From NCBI GenBank assembly GCA_934435195.1, contig CAKSAJ010000008.1:1-64000 (forward strand): 64,000 nucleotides of DNA, read 5' to 3'. Position 1 is the stretch's first letter. Every line of letters begins with the position of its first letter. Made by a program: the position numbers and the translations under genes. The stretch is from an uncultured Schaedlerella sp. (GTDB lineage: Bacteria; Bacillota; Clostridia; Lachnospirales; Lachnospiraceae). This document shows positions 51,769-60,113 of the stretch, in pieces. The notes under the pieces are model-generated. The model searched no databases, was not told the origin of the DNA, and saw only the letters and a list, made by a program, of their open reading frames with translations.

Positions 51769-52384
51769 GGTTTAGCCCTCCTTTTCACTGGATTCTTTTA
51801 CAGGTTTCTATGTAATCAGAGGGTCACAGGTCTACACTCCGTTTCGGTCGTTGCTAAACGAGTGCCACTGGCGCTCAGCAACCTCCGTTGAAGGACTAAC
51901 CGCCTACCATTATGGTAGCACCCATAGTCTGATTATAACCGCCTAAAACTGTCGGCACAATATAAAGTTGACAGAGTATAGCAACTGTAGAAGAGAATCT
52001 TTTTGGATAGGGCTTCCGGTGCCAAGAAATTAGGTAAATAAAAATACATGGTGAAGATCAGCCGTTTTTCACTGTATTTTGGAGAAATAAATATGAGGTA
52101 AAATTGGATTAAAGTATCGTGAAGGTGGACGTACTGTAGAATCAGGACGTGTTTATGTACCATTTAATCATATGGAGTAAGAAGAAACATTGAATAAAGC
52201 AAGGTCTAAATTCTGTGTACATGAACGAAGGTATGTGGAAGAAAAGTATTGGAACAATCCAGATTATTTGTTTGATTGGACGGATGGGAGTTTATACAGG
52301 GAGAATATTATGCTGTTGACATTCGATGGGAATTGCCATTAAAATTATTGTTGCGAAGGTTACAGTAAAAGGAGTATGGTGTCA
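51769..52384. other. Toxin leader, tuf-like remnant and gene debris
   Basis: From 51769 to about 51925 is the presumed toxin 5' leader with several small stems (CTACCAT/ATGGTAG near 51904-51918). Around 52110-52180 a short frame reads GLKYREGGRTVESGRV followed by a stop, resembling the EF-Tu tail. From 52191 a 49-codon frame (TTG start; KFCVHERRYVEEKYWNNPDY) looks like a fragment of a lost gene. No intact gene is seen before the Abi start. Confidence 0.4.
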
Positions 52385-53359
52385 ATGCAAAAGAAACCTA
52401 AAAGTATTAATGCGCTGATGGCATATATGCGAGATGAAAAAGGATTGAATATTTCTGGAAGTAGTGATAAGAAAAAACTTAGATATATGGGTTATTTCCA
52501 TGGATATAAGGGGTATCGTTATCATAATAATCCGGCGAATACGTATGCATTCAATTCTTTTGATGAGGTGCAGGCAATCTATGACTTTGATATGGCGATT
52601 AAGACAATGTTTTATCCGGAGATAATGTTCTTGGAAACTGCATTTAAAAACTATGTTTTGGAAGTTATTTTGGAAGATGCTAAAAGTAAAAGATTTGCGG
52701 ATATATATGCGAAATTGTTAACGGATTACAAAGCTTATCCGATAGGTAGTAATGATTATAAAAAAGCAATCAATAAAAGAATGAATCTTAGAAATAAAGT
52801 ATATAGCCTTATTTCCCGAGATTATGGTAAGCGGTTTATAGTGAATCATTATTATGACAAGGATCAGCCGCTTCCTATATGGGCAATCTTTGAATTGATT
52901 AGCCTTGGTGAATTTGGTACATTTGTAGATTGTCTTGATCCAAATACCAGGAAAAAAGTTTCTAAGAGTGTAGGGATAAAGGTTGCTTATGACCGGGATG
53001 GTAAATTGTTACCATTGATCGTATATGCATTAAAGGATTTAAGAAATGCTGTAGCACACAATAATACGATTTTTGATGCCCGATTTAAAACGGGTAAGGT
53101 AAGCTTGAGAATTGCTAAGTGTATAAGTGTAGAGACCGGAATTAACAATATTACATTCGAGTCTATTGTTGATTATGTGATTCTTATAAGCTTTATGATG
53201 AAACTATTAGAGTGTCCAAAGAAGAAAATTATGGCATTTATTCGTTTGTTCGAAAAGAACTGTGAAGAACTTAGGGGAAAGGTTTCTACATCCATTTTCA
53301 ACACAGTTGTGTATACAGATACCAGAACGAAGTTGAATTTATTGAAAAAATATTTGTAG
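52385..53359 (+). CDS. Abi family (AbiD/F-like) abortive infection protein with HEPN motif
   Basis: A 324-residue Abi_2-type protein: KPKSINALMAYMRDEKGLNISG, the family block MGYFHGYKGYRY, FDMAIKTMFYPEIMFLETAFKNYV, and the HEPN ribonuclease motif RNAVAHN (R-x4-H, about residues 222-228). Family members abort phage infection, probably by cutting RNA. The ATG at 52385 best matches the family N-terminus; 52376 (ATG) and 52379 (GTG) lie close to the AAAGGAG site. It stands alone next to the toxin-antitoxin locus. Confidence 0.87.
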   Translation: MQKKPKSINALMAYMRDEKGLNISGSSDKKKLRYMGYFHGYKGYRYHNNPANTYAFNSFDEVQAIYDFDMAIKTMFYPEIMFLETAFKNYVLEVILEDAKSKRFADIYAKLLTDYKAYPIGSNDYKKAINKRMNLRNKVYSLISRDYGKRFIVNHYYDKDQPLPIWAIFELISLGEFGTFVDCLDPNTRKKVSKSVGIKVAYDRDGKLLPLIVYALKDLRNAVAHNNTIFDARFKTGKVSLRIAKCISVETGINNITFESIVDYVILISFMMKLLECPKKKIMAFIRLFEKNCEELRGKVSTSIFNTVVYTDTRTKLNLLKKYL

Positions 53360-53572
53360 AGAATTCAAAAATATTTGTGGAAAATTCAAAAGTTCTATTG
53401 CATAAAAGTTTTCATTATGGCATAATATATTACAGAATTGCGGCGGACGTCTGCGGACTATGCCTAAGGGAGTTGGATGCGTCCGGCTTCCTTTTTTACT
53501 TTTTAGCAAATATACATATAACATTATCGACCAAAATTATCTGGGAAGTGTAATATAAGAAAAGGATAATAC

Positions 53573-54385
53573 ATGAGTAAAAGAAATAGAAAAAAGAAAA
53601 ATAAGGCAGGAAATATCATTTCCACTATCATATTGATTATAGCTGTCTGTGTATTTGTGGTTGCTGCATATCAGTTACTCCTTAATGTTCTCCCGTATTA
53701 TCAGGGCGGGAAAGACTATGATAAGGTAAAAAAACTTGCAGTTTGGACGGACGGCACAGACGATAAAGATGCAAAAACTTCAGGTGAAGAACAAGTAGGG
53801 GAAGCAGCTTCAGGATTCAAAGTAGATTTTGCAACACTATTGGAGATGAATCCGGATACAGTAGCGTGGATTCGATTTGATGAGCCGTCGATCATTAGTT
53901 ATCCGGTAGTAAAAAGCCAGGATAACAATGAATATTTGACAAAGACATTTACAGCAAATGACAATAAATTGGGAGCAATCTTTGTTGATAAAGACTGTGC
54001 ATCAGATTTTTTGGGAAGAAATACGTTAATCTACGGACATCATTTGAATTATGGCGGGGAGATGTTTTCGAGATTAAATGAATATGCGGATGAGAGCTTT
54101 TGTAAGGCACATCCATATTTCTATATTTACACACCGGATGGAAAAACGAGAACATATCAGGTGTTCAGTGCCGGTGTTGTGAAGGATACTGCGGATAATT
54201 ATATCCTGTCCTATGCGACAGACGAAGATTTTATGAAATATATTGAACTGTGCAGGAGCACATCTAATTATGCTGTGGATGTAGAGGTAAATGCACAATC
54301 CAAAATTGTAAGTTTGTCTACATGCACGAATGTGAATGAAGACGAAAGATTTTTGTTACAAGGTGTATTGGTAGAAGAAAAATAG
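53573..54385 (+). CDS. srtB: Class B sortase
   Basis: A 270-residue membrane-anchored transpeptidase. A Lys/Arg-rich start precedes one membrane helix (about 14-38), and the sortase domain follows (about 85-270). The catalytic His is in NTLIYGHHLNYGGEMFS, the Cys in IVSLSTCTNVNEDERFLLQGVLV (TCT motif) and the Arg in the same block (ERF). It joins surface proteins to the wall or to each other. It is followed 10 bases later by a DUF951 gene. The LPXTG-type proteins at 60.9 and 63.1 kb are in a different element, so a link is not assured. Confidence 0.93.
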   Translation: MSKRNRKKKNKAGNIISTIILIIAVCVFVVAAYQLLLNVLPYYQGGKDYDKVKKLAVWTDGTDDKDAKTSGEEQVGEAASGFKVDFATLLEMNPDTVAWIRFDEPSIISYPVVKSQDNNEYLTKTFTANDNKLGAIFVDKDCASDFLGRNTLIYGHHLNYGGEMFSRLNEYADESFCKAHPYFYIYTPDGKTRTYQVFSAGVVKDTADNYILSYATDEDFMKYIELCRSTSNYAVDVEVNAQSKIVSLSTCTNVNEDERFLLQGVLVEEK

Positions 54386-54395
54386 GAGGAGAGGC

Positions 54396-54584
54396 ATGGC
54401 AGATCGTTTTGCAGTAGGAGATATTATTCGAATGAAAAAACCGCATCCATGCGGAAGTCATGAGTGGGAAATCCTTCGTGTCGGAGCAGATTTCCGTTTG
54501 AAATGTGAAGGCTGCGGGCATCAGGTTATGGTGTCTAGAAAATTGGTTGAAAAAAATACAAAAGAAATACGAAAAAAGGCTTGA
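54396..54584 (+). CDS. DUF951 family protein
   Basis: A 62-residue conserved small protein of Bacillota: FAVGDIIRMKKPHPCGSHEWEILRVGADFRLKCEGCGHQVMVSR. Two Cys pairs suggest metal binding. It is commonly found just upstream of rpsF, as here. Function unknown. AGGAGGAG before the ATG. Confidence 0.92.
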   Translation: MADRFAVGDIIRMKKPHPCGSHEWEILRVGADFRLKCEGCGHQVMVSRKLVEKNTKEIRKKA

Positions 54585-54705
54585 AAGAAATAGAACACTA
54601 TGATAAAATAGCAAATTGTGACATGCCGTTTAAATAAACGGTTGAAAACATTTCCTTGCTCTCGTGCAAAGTCGAGGGCCAGAGACCAAAAGGAGGTAAA
54701 AACAC
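54581..54705 (+). promoter_or_regulatory. Promoter and leader of rpsF-ssb-rpsR
   Basis: A -35 TTGAAA (54581-54586) and -10 TAAAAT (54604-54609) are separated by exactly 17 bases. The leader then has the stem CCGTTTA/TAAACGG (54626-54641) and a partial stem around GCTCTCG/CGAGGGC. An S6:S18-binding autoregulatory leader is known for this operon in other bacteria; I cannot confirm its conserved core here. AAAGGAGG precedes rpsF. Confidence 0.65.
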
Positions 54706-54993
54706 ATGAACAAGTATGAATTAGCTGTTGTTGTCAGCGCTAAAATCGAAGACGACGCTAGAGCAGAAGTCATTGAAAAAGTGAAAGATCTGATCACTCG
54801 TGTAGGTGGTAATGTAACAGACGTCGATGAATGGGGTAAGAGAAGATTTGCTTACGAAATTCAGAAGATGAAAGAAGGATTCTACTACTTCATCCACTTC
54901 GAGGCTGAGAGTACTGTTCCTGCAGAGTTGGAACAGCGTATCCGTATCATGGATCACGTTCTCAGATATTTATGCGTTAGACAGGATGCATAA
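54706..54993 (+). CDS. rpsF: 30S ribosomal protein S6
   Basis: A 95-residue ribosomal protein: KYELAVVVSAKIEDDARAEVIEKVKDLI, DVDEWGKRRFAYEIQKMKEGFYYFIHFE, and IRIMDHVLRYLCVRQD. It binds 16S rRNA with S18 in the platform of the small subunit. It is first in the classical rpsF-ssb-rpsR operon. Confidence 0.98.
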   Translation: MNKYELAVVVSAKIEDDARAEVIEKVKDLITRVGGNVTDVDEWGKRRFAYEIQKMKEGFYYFIHFEAESTVPAELEQRIRIMDHVLRYLCVRQDA

Positions 54994-55008
54994 TAGAAAG
55001 AGGTATAT

Positions 55009-55461
55009 ATGAACAAGGTAGTTTTGGTAGGAAGATTAACCAGAGACCCGGAAGTTAGATATTCTCAGGGTGACAGCTCAACAGCAGTTGCCAGATATAC
55101 ATTAGCAGTAGACCGCAGATTTAAAAGAGATAATGAACCAAGCGCAGATTTTATTCCGTGTGTTGTGTTCGGTCGTTCAGGTGAATTTGCAGAAAAATAT
55201 TTCCGTCAGGGAATGCGCGTTTCCGTTTCCGGTCGTATCCAGACAGGAAGCTATACAAATAAGGATGGCGTAAGAGTCTACACTACTGAGGTAATCGTAG
55301 AAGAACAGGAATTTGCTGAAAGCAGAGCAGAGAGTGAAGCGAACAGAGGTGCGTTCCACCAGTCAGCTCCTAGCCAGGCAGCACCATCACCAAGCGTTGA
55401 TGCCGGAGATGGCTTCATGAATATTCCAGATGGAATCGATGAGGAGTTACCGTTTAACTAA
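55009..55461 (+). CDS. ssb: Single-stranded DNA-binding protein
   Basis: A 150-residue OB-fold protein: MNKVVLVGRLTRDPEVRYSQ, RRFKRDNEPSADFIPCVVFGRSGEFAEKYFRQGMRVSVSGRIQTG. A flexible Gln/Ala/Pro linker ends in the acidic tip DEELPFN, which docks repair and replication partners. It lies between rpsF and rpsR, as usual. Confidence 0.97.
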   Translation: MNKVVLVGRLTRDPEVRYSQGDSSTAVARYTLAVDRRFKRDNEPSADFIPCVVFGRSGEFAEKYFRQGMRVSVSGRIQTGSYTNKDGVRVYTTEVIVEEQEFAESRAESEANRGAFHQSAPSQAAPSPSVDAGDGFMNIPDGIDEELPFN

Positions 55462-55500
55462 AGTCTGACTTCCAAATGAATAAATATGGAGGTAAACGAA

Positions 55501-55767
55501 ATGGCTTACGAAAAAGGTAGCAAACCAGAAGGCGGCTTCAAGAGAAGAGGCCCAGCACGCAGAAGAAAAAAAGTTTGCGTATTCTGTGGTAAAGAAAATA
55601 ACGAAATCGATTACAAAGACGTTGCAAAATTAAAGAAATATGTTTCTGAAAGAGGAAAAATTCTTCCAAGAAGAATCACAGGAAACTGTGCAAAACATCA
55701 GAGAGCTCTTACAGTAGCAATCAAGAGAGCAAGACACATTTCTTTGATGCCATACGTCCAAGACTAA
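55501..55767 (+). CDS. rpsR: 30S ribosomal protein S18
   Basis: An 88-residue S18: [66 protein letters not shown]. It carries a CxxC and a later Cys, so it is the zinc-retaining type. The ATG at 55501 follows GGAGG; five extra residues from 55486 are not needed. Last gene of the operon. Confidence 0.98.
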   Translation: MAYEKGSKPEGGFKRRGPARRRKKVCVFCGKENNEIDYKDVAKLKKYVSERGKILPRRITGNCAKHQRALTVAIKRARHISLMPYVQD

Positions 55768-56037
55768 GCCTTATAAATAGGGCGTTTGCGAACAGGTTTA
55801 TCCAATTTTACACCACTTTTACACCAATTGTGGGATAAAAATTGGAGGTAACGAATTCGAAAAGATCTAGAACCGTCATTACGTGTGTAATGGCGGTTTT
55901 TTACTAAAAATATCTGAACAAATCATATCAATAAAAAATCGAAAAAACATCACCCAAACAAGATAATATATAATTCCAAATAAAATGGTAATTGGTGTCT
56001 CATTTTCAAATTCAAAGGTTTGAAAGGAGAAAAGACC
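55768..56037. other. Junction between rpsR operon and mobile element, candidate attachment region
   Basis: This 270-base gap holds a tandem direct repeat TTTTACACCA (55806-55815 and 55817-55826) inside an inverted repeat CCAATTTT (55802-55809) / AAAATTGG (55838-55845), and then a terminator. Genes to the right belong to a plasmid-like or conjugative element, so the left attachment end probably lies here. The exact end cannot be set from one copy. Confidence 0.4.
55872..55903 (+). terminator. Terminator after rpsR
   Basis: AACCGTCATTAC (55872-55883) pairs with GTAATGGCGGTT (55888-55899), one G-T pair, followed by TTTT. Confidence 0.88.
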
Positions 56038-56541
56038 ATGAAACAAAACACAGCGTTAAGAGCAAGCAATTCAAAGAATCACACACACATTATTTTCAAA
56101 AATCAGGAGCACGAAGAATTCTACTATTCTTCACTAAAGAACTGCAGATATCAAGACAGTTATCATGAAGCATTATGTTACTGCCTTGGGATATCCGATG
56201 ATACAAGACAGAATGTAAATCGTATTTATGATTTCACAACTGGGTATATCAAGCCGGAATGTCTGCATGATGGGTGGCAAACAAGCGGTTCATTAAAAAT
56301 CGTTCGTTTAGCCTTTAATCTCTATACAGATGGGGTACCGACAGTGGAAGAAGATGACAGCCATGAGGAGCAGTTAGATGAATGTAGACAATATAGTGTT
56401 TCTGATTTATTTTGTTGCAGTTATGCAAAATACTTCTGGCAGGCAATTGGACTTCGGTATCCGGAATACGTAAATTATCGTTCAATGGAGGAAATCTTAT
56501 ATGGTCAAAGTGAGATTGCAGGGAACAAAACAAGATATTAA
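56038..56541 (+). CDS. DUF6075-type protein of mobile elements
   Basis: A 167-residue soluble protein: HIIFKNQEHEEFYYSSLKNCRYQDSYHEALCYCLGISDDTRQNVNRIYDF, GYIKPECLHDGWQTSGSLKIVRLAFNLY, and YSVSDLFCCSYAKYFWQAI. I recognise it as the DUF6075-like family that accompanies clostridial plasmids and integrative elements; function unknown. The ATG at 56038 is preceded by AAAGGAG. The next small gene overlaps its end by 41 bases. Confidence 0.72.
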   Translation: MKQNTALRASNSKNHTHIIFKNQEHEEFYYSSLKNCRYQDSYHEALCYCLGISDDTRQNVNRIYDFTTGYIKPECLHDGWQTSGSLKIVRLAFNLYTDGVPTVEEDDSHEEQLDECRQYSVSDLFCCSYAKYFWQAIGLRYPEYVNYRSMEEILYGQSEIAGNKTRY

Positions 56542-56668
56542 TTGGTTTATTGAAAGAGTATTAAAAAATAACAATGAGGTAAAAGTCTTAGATATTTCTG
56601 AGACTTATGCCAACAAAGGGACAAACAGATTTGTTCGATTGTATTCAGAAGTAGAAAAGGCTAAGTAG
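56501..56668 (+). CDS. DUF3970-like small protein
   Basis: A 55-residue protein, shorter than usual gene-calling limits: MVKVRLQGTKQDINWFI, then VKVLDISETYANKGTNRFVRLYSEVE. It resembles the DUF3970 small proteins of clostridial mobile elements. GGAGG lies 8 bases before the ATG, and it is translated in a different frame across the end of the preceding gene. Function unknown; probably cotranscribed with parA. Confidence 0.7.
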   Translation: MVKVRLQGTKQDINWFIERVLKNNNEVKVLDISETYANKGTNRFVRLYSEVEKAK

Positions 56669-56684
56669 CAGGAGGAAATAGTGT

Positions 56685-57473
56685 ATGTGTAGAGTAATTG
56701 CAATTGCAAACCAAAAAGGAGGCTGCTCAAAAACAACAACCAGTATCAATCTGGGAGTAGGACTTGCCCGCTTGGGAGAAAAAGTACTTTTGGTAGACAA
56801 TGATCCGCAAGGTCATATGACAATGGGGTTGGGATTTCCAAAGAATCTGAGAGTGACGTTAAAGACGATGATGGAAAATATTATCATGGGTGTAGAGTTT
56901 GATCCTAAAGAGGGAATTCTACATCATTCGGAGGGCGTGGATTTAGTGCCTGCTAATAAACTGCTCACAGGGATGGACATGTCTTTGATTTCAGTGGATG
57001 ACCGAGAAAATGTATTGAAGGAATATTTGGAGTTATTGAAAGACGAGTATTCATATATCATCATTGATTGTATGCCGTCTCTTGGTATGCTCACGGTAAA
57101 TGCGATGAGTGCAGCTGACAGCGTTCTGATACCGGTTCAGCCACAATATTATGCTGCAGACGGTCTGGTAGAACTTTTAAAAGTGATAAAAAATATCAAG
57201 AAAAGATACAATCCGAGAATTGAAATTGAAGGAATCCTGTTTACGATGGATAATTGTCGTTATAACAATTCAAAGAGAAATAAGAAAGCGATTTGTGATG
57301 CATACGGAAATGAGCTGAATATTTTTCAAGATTCAATTCCAAGATTAGAGGCGATTGCCGAGACTGCTTCGGAAGGAATCAGTATATTTGAATATGCAGA
57401 AAATAGTAAAGGGGCAGACAGCTATGGAAGACTGGCAGAGGAGGTGTTGAATCATGGCAAGAAGAGTAAATAA
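56685..57473 (+). CDS. parA: ParA-type partition ATPase
   Basis: A 262-residue ParA/Soj ATPase: the deviant Walker A IANQKGGCSKTTTSINLG (about 8-25), LLVDNDPQGHMTMGLG (Walker A'), YIIIDCMPSLGMLTVNAM (Walker B) and VLIPVQPQYYAADGL. It moves element DNA together with ParB. AGGAGG precedes the start. It overlaps parB by 20 bases. It belongs to the plasmid-like element rather than the chromosomal partition pair, judging from the adjoining RepA_N gene. Confidence 0.93.
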   Translation: MCRVIAIANQKGGCSKTTTSINLGVGLARLGEKVLLVDNDPQGHMTMGLGFPKNLRVTLKTMMENIIMGVEFDPKEGILHHSEGVDLVPANKLLTGMDMSLISVDDRENVLKEYLELLKDEYSYIIIDCMPSLGMLTVNAMSAADSVLIPVQPQYYAADGLVELLKVIKNIKKRYNPRIEIEGILFTMDNCRYNNSKRNKKAICDAYGNELNIFQDSIPRLEAIAETASEGISIFEYAENSKGADSYGRLAEEVLNHGKKSK

Positions 57474-58368
57474 AGAGATTCAACTTACGTCCTATGAGGA
57501 TTTGCTTGGTGTTGAAGAAAACGAAGTTCTGTCAGATCAGATTATGGAGTTGCCAATTTCCGAATTGCATGATTTTAAGAATCATCCATTTCAAGTCAGA
57601 GAAGATGACGAGATGGAAAAGCTTTCGGAGAGTGTCAAAGAATATGGTGTACTAAACCCTGCATTGGCAAGACCAAAAGTGGATGGTGGATATGAACTGA
57701 TTTCAGGACACAGAAGAAAACTGGCGAGTATAAGAAGTCATAGAGAAACCATGCCGGTCATTGTAAGGGACTATAGTGACGATGAAGCGGTGGCAATTAT
57801 GGTGGATTCGAATATTCAAAGGGAGAACATTCTTCCGAGTGAAAAAGCCTACGCATATAAGATGAAATCAGAAGCATTGAAGCATCAAGGCATAAGTAGT
57901 GGCTACAAGGAAAACACCTCTTCTATTATTGGAAAAGAAGCCGGAGACAGTGGGAGAACGGTTCAGCGTTACATTCGATTAACAGAATTGATACCGGAAT
58001 TGTTGGAAGCAGTAGACAAGGAAAAAATCAAGTTTATGCCAGCAGTATTCTTATCATATTTAAGTCAGAGTGAACAACAGTGGGTAAGTCAATGTATTAC
58101 GAAAAATAGATGTGGAGTTTCGATTGATAAAGCGAAGAAATTAAAGGAATACAGCGAAGCAAATGAATTGACAGAGCTGGCGGTCGAATTAATTTTGTTA
58201 GGTGAAAAAAGAGAAGTTATGAGTGTGACATTGCCAGAGAAGCGGATTCGACAGTACTTTCCAAAGGAGTACGGAAAGGAACAGATAGAAAATATTATCA
58301 TTTCTCTTCTGGAACAGTGGAAGCAGAATGAGGAAAGGGGAGAAGCGCATGGAGCCGATACAGTTTGA
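57454..58368 (+). CDS. parB: ParB-type partition protein
   Basis: A 304-residue ParB/Spo0J protein: ELPISELHDFKNHPFQVREDDEMEKLSESVKEYGVLNPALARP, GGYELISGHRRKLASI (the CTPase GHRR motif), and VDSNIQRENILPSEKAYAYKMK, then an HTH with GRTVQRYIRLTELIPELLEAVD. It binds the centromere-like site and ParA. It overlaps both parA and repA. No parS-like palindrome could be picked out by eye. Confidence 0.92.
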   Translation: MARRVNKEIQLTSYEDLLGVEENEVLSDQIMELPISELHDFKNHPFQVREDDEMEKLSESVKEYGVLNPALARPKVDGGYELISGHRRKLASIRSHRETMPVIVRDYSDDEAVAIMVDSNIQRENILPSEKAYAYKMKSEALKHQGISSGYKENTSSIIGKEAGDSGRTVQRYIRLTELIPELLEAVDKEKIKFMPAVFLSYLSQSEQQWVSQCITKNRCGVSIDKAKKLKEYSEANELTELAVELILLGEKREVMSVTLPEKRIRQYFPKEYGKEQIENIIISLLEQWKQNEERGEAHGADTV

Positions 58369-59443
58369 CTATTTTCGTGGACTTGAAGCAGAGCAATACA
58401 ACTTCTATCGGGTGCCGAAGATATTGTTTACAGGAGAGTGCTTTCGCGCTCTCTCCTGTGAGGCAAAGGTGTTATACGGTCTGATGTTGGACCGTATGAA
58501 CCTAAGTATAAAAAATCAGTGGATTGATGAAGAGAATCGACCGTATATCTTCTTTACGATTGAAGAAATTATGGAGTTTCTCGATTGCAAAACGCAAAAA
58601 GCAACGAAGCTGATGAAGGAACTGGATACGGAATCGGGTATTGGTTTGATAGAAAAGAAACGATTAGGTATGGGAAAACCGAATGTAATTTATGTAAAGA
58701 ATTTCATGGTAAAGTCGAATGTAGAACCTAAATCAAAAGAAAAAGAGCCTGAAATCCCAGAAAACACGCAGACTTTTGAAAATCAAAATTCAAGAATTTC
58801 GGAAATCAAAAATCAAGACTTTCGAGAATCAAAAATCAAGACTTTTGAAAATCAAAATACAGGACTTTTGAAAATCAAAAATCAAGACTTTCGAGAATCA
58901 AAAATCAAAACTTTTGAAAATCAAAGTTCAAGAAATTTGAAAATCGAGAATCAAGAATTTCGAAAATCAAAATGTAATAATACTGATAATAATAAAACTG
59001 ATTATAGTGAGACTAATCCTATCCATCTATCTGCAGATTCTGCACAGCAGAAAACTGAAGGGAGGGATTTGATGGATGAGGTGCAGATTTACACCGATAT
59101 TGTGAAATCCAATATCGAGTATGACACCGTTTGGATAAACACGCCAGAGAAGGATCGAAAGTATGTAGATGAAATGGTGGAGTTGATGGTGGAGATGCTT
59201 TGCATCAAAAAGGATCCCATCCTCATTGCCGGAGCGGAATATCCTTGTCAGCTTGTGAAGAGCAAGCTGTTGAAGATTGACTCTTCGCACATTGAATACA
59301 TTTTGTGGAGCTTAAAGAAGAATACCACAAAGATTCGAAACATCAAGGCATACTTGCTGACCTGTATCTTCAATGCTCCGTCTACGATTCACAACTTCTA
59401 TCACGCAGAAGTGAATCATGACCTATGCGGAGCGGGGGTGTGA
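58349..59443 (+). CDS. repA: RepA_N-type replication initiator
   Basis: A 364-residue plasmid initiator. The N-terminal domain matches RepA_N: YNFYRVPKILFTGECFRALSCEAKVLYGLMLDRMNLSIKNQWIDEENRPYIFFTIEEIMEFLDC, with a winged HTH, then KKRLGMGKPNVIYVKNF. The middle (about residues 140-210) is low-complexity and encoded by nine 23-bp tandem repeats, probably the origin. The C-terminal domain (about 250-364; SHIEYILWSLKKNTTKIRNIKAYLLTCIFNAPSTI) is the variable partner domain. ATG 58349 follows GGAAAGGGG. Confidence 0.92.
   Translation: MEPIQFDYFRGLEAEQYNFYRVPKILFTGECFRALSCEAKVLYGLMLDRMNLSIKNQWIDEENRPYIFFTIEEIMEFLDCKTQKATKLMKELDTESGIGLIEKKRLGMGKPNVIYVKNFMVKSNVEPKSKEKEPEIPENTQTFENQNSRISEIKNQDFRESKIKTFENQNTGLLKIKNQDFRESKIKTFENQSSRNLKIENQEFRKSKCNNTDNNKTDYSETNPIHLSADSAQQKTEGRDLMDEVQIYTDIVKSNIEYDTVWINTPEKDRKYVDEMVELMVEMLCIKKDPILIAGAEYPCQLVKSKLLKIDSSHIEYILWSLKKNTTKIRNIKAYLLTCIFNAPSTIHNFYHAEVNHDLCGAGV
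58769..58975 (+). repeat. Nine tandem 23-bp iterons, probable replication origin
   Basis: Nine consecutive units start at 58769, 58792, 58815, 58838, 58861, 58884, 58907, 58930 and 58953, each exactly 23 bp, with core AGACTTT(T/C)GAAAATCAAA. Three units equal 69 bp, so the coding frame returns after 23 residues, giving the protein repeat starting KNQDFRESK. RepA_N plasmids are known to carry their origin within the rep gene, so this is the likely origin. Confidence 0.85.
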
Positions 59444-59482
59444 AATACATAAAAACAATTGAATAACGAGAAAGGAATGGAA

Positions 59483-60100
59483 ATGCTGCAGTTGGATGAA
59501 GACCAGATTAAGGAAACCCTGAAACACTACCAAGAAATCACGCAGCAAATCCATGCTCGTGTTTTAAGTATCCGTCAAATGATGGATGAAACAAACAATC
59601 AGCTGATTGAGATTGCATCGTATCCCAAAATAGACTTTGGCAAAACCAGTACTCGATGTGGTACACGGAAAGATTTACTGGATGTCTATGAACGATATCA
59701 AGAGTTGATTGAAGAAAAAGAGGAGAACTTTGCAGAAGAGCTTCGGGAGCTGCTTGTCCGAGCGGAAAGTGTAAAGCGGGTATATTTATGCTATCAGGCA
59801 CTTGGAAATGAAGCCTATGAGATTGTAGACAAGCTGTACATCAAAAAGATTCCGTATAAAGCAGTGGAAGCGGAGTCGGGTTTGAATCACCGGATTTTTG
59901 AGGAGAAGAGAAAACTGGCAATCAAGGAAATACAGAGGCTCTATGAAAGTGACCGGTCGGATATGCAGATTGTCAGATATTCGAATCAGCGAAGCCACAA
60001 GAAAAAACGAACTGTGGTGGAAGTCGATGGACAGATGTCGATGATGGATTTTATGAATCAAGAGAAAGTAGAAACAGAGAGTAAAACAGGAAACGGTTGA
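59483..60100 (+). CDS. Uncharacterised protein with sigma-factor-like HTH
   Basis: A 205-residue soluble protein with an N-terminal coiled coil (LDEDQIKETLKHYQEITQQIHARVLSIRQMM) and a C-terminal segment resembling sigma-70 region 4 (YLCYQALGNEAYEIVDKLYIKKIPYKAVEAESGLNHRIFEEKRKLAIKEI). It ends in a basic stretch and a VDGQMSMMDFM tail. Similar small proteins occur in conjugative elements near rep/par. ATG 59483 fits the GAAAGG site best; the frame opens earlier. Confidence 0.6.
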   Translation: MLQLDEDQIKETLKHYQEITQQIHARVLSIRQMMDETNNQLIEIASYPKIDFGKTSTRCGTRKDLLDVYERYQELIEEKEENFAEELRELLVRAESVKRVYLCYQALGNEAYEIVDKLYIKKIPYKAVEAESGLNHRIFEEKRKLAIKEIQRLYESDRSDMQIVRYSNQRSHKKKRTVVEVDGQMSMMDFMNQEKVETESKTGNG

Positions 60101-60113
60101 GGAGATGAGAAAG

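Noticed and set aside
58769..58975. CRISPR-like array
   Set aside because: The units are contiguous 23-bp repeats without spacers inside a rep gene, so iterons explain them.
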